A stretch of 64,000 bases of DNA from Vibrio sinensis (GTDB taxonomy: Bacteria > Pseudomonadota > Gammaproteobacteria > Enterobacterales > Vibrionaceae): assembly GCF_003605645.1 (NCBI RefSeq), contig NZ_QVMU01000011.1, positions 79,966 to 143,965 of the forward strand. Direction: 5' to 3'. The notes beneath the pieces were generated by a model. That model ran no database searches and was not told the origin of the DNA. It worked only from the letters and a program-made list of their open reading frames with translations. Each line of letters starts with the position of its first letter. Within the stretch, counting starts at the first letter, position 1. Shown in pieces: positions 63,697-64,000 of this stretch. The translations under genes and the position numbers were made by a program.

Positions 63697-63816
63697 AAGC
63701 CTGGCGATGTCCTACTCTCACATGGGGAGACCCCACACTACCATCGGCGCTATTGCGTTTCACTTCTGAGTTCGGCATGGGATCAGGTGGGTCCGCAACG
63801 CTATGGTCGCCAAGCA
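63697..63816 (-). rRNA. rrf: 5S ribosomal RNA, proximal copy
   Basis: 120 bases from TGCTTGGCGACC to CGCCAGGCTT on the minus strand; the terminal GCTTGGCG/CGCCAGGC stem and the conserved loops match 5S rRNA. It follows the 23S 3' end after about 90 bases. Confidence 0.96.
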
Positions 63817-63907
63817 AATTCTTTAATTCGGAAAGCTGTCTTTGTGTTCTCTATACACATTCAAATCTGTTCTTGCATTGAGTCCTACAAAACCCCTTGG
63901 GTGTTGT

Positions 63908-64000
63908 ATGGTTAAGCCTCACGGGCAATTAGTACAGGTTAGCTCAACGCCTCACAGCGCTTACACACCCTGCCTATCAACGTTCTAGTCTCGAACAACC
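63908..64000 (-). rRNA. rrl: 23S ribosomal RNA, 3' end (runs off right edge)
   Basis: The minus strand shows the last roughly 93 bases of 23S rRNA: TTGATAGGC-GGGTGTGTAAGCGC, GAGGCGTTGAGCTAACC and GTACTAATTGCCCGTGAGG, ending GGCTTAACCAT. The complementary 23S processing-stalk sequence (ACACCCAAGGGG) follows at about 63885-63905. The exact 3' end is placed by comparison with E. coli from memory. Confidence 0.93.

Overview
The window is ordinary chromosomal DNA of a gamma-proteobacterium, almost certainly a Vibrio or close relative (Vibrionaceae). The grounds are the gene neighbourhoods (cca beside a detached gspA-gspB pair, pyrG-eno, relA-rlmD-barA/varS, rpoE-rseABC-lepA-lepB-rnc-era-recO-pdxJ-acpS, zapA-6S RNA-fau-rpiA-serA, ilvIH / leuO / leuABCD), protein sequences close to but distinct from E. 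coli, and a 5S-tRNA-Thr-5S tail on an rRNA operon. I see no prophage, transposase, CRISPR, integron or other accessory island. It is a housekeeping stretch of about 60 genes, and I found no new biological system. The value lies in regulatory RNA and small elements.

Layout. 1-1.4 kb (minus): 5' part of thrA with its leader peptide and attenuator. 1.6-4.0 kb: a small exported protein, an RraA-family gene plus a DUF3293 gene, and arcA behind a long leader with an FNR-like site. 4.2-12.4 kb: hldE, glnE, a chemoreceptor, a K+-channel-like protein and a CYTH-CHAD triphosphatase. 12.6-15.4 kb: phosphate transport (DUF47 protein plus Pit) and a YgiM-like SH3 protein. 15.5-19.2 kb: gspB, gspA, cca. 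19.3-27.2 kb (minus): eno, pyrG, mazG, relA, rlmD, with an ERIC-like palindrome next to the relA stop. 27.4-30.2 kb: the hybrid kinase BarA/VarS.

30.2-39.5 kb (minus): a dense series covering CoA/PLP metabolism, recombination, RNA processing, protein export and the sigma-E envelope stress regulon core (rpoE-rseA-rseB-rseC). 39.7-48.1 kb: nadB, sdhE-ygfX, ygfZ, a YbaK-like deacylase, a candidate structured RNA, ytfK (DUF1107), ubiI-ubiH-ygfB and zapA. 48.1-51.2 kb: 6S RNA, fau, rpiA, serA. 51.3-62.5 kb: branched-chain amino acid synthesis, with ilvIH on minus and leuABCD on plus behind a leader peptide and attenuator, separated by an acyl-CoA ligase and leuO. 62.6-63.4 kb: a DUF547 protein. 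63.4-64 kb (minus): the 3' end of an rRNA operon (23S end, 5S, internal terminator, tRNA-Thr, second 5S, final terminator).

Three themes link the genes. First, amino-acid control by attenuation: thrL and leuL can both be read directly. Second, stress and stringent control: RelA, a YtfK homologue, RpoE/RseABC, ArcA and BarA. Third, operons punctuated by perfect inverted repeats without U-tracts, especially within leuABCD. Several start codons were moved inward from the longest open frame, on the basis of ribosome-binding sites and family alignment recalled from memory. No database search was possible.
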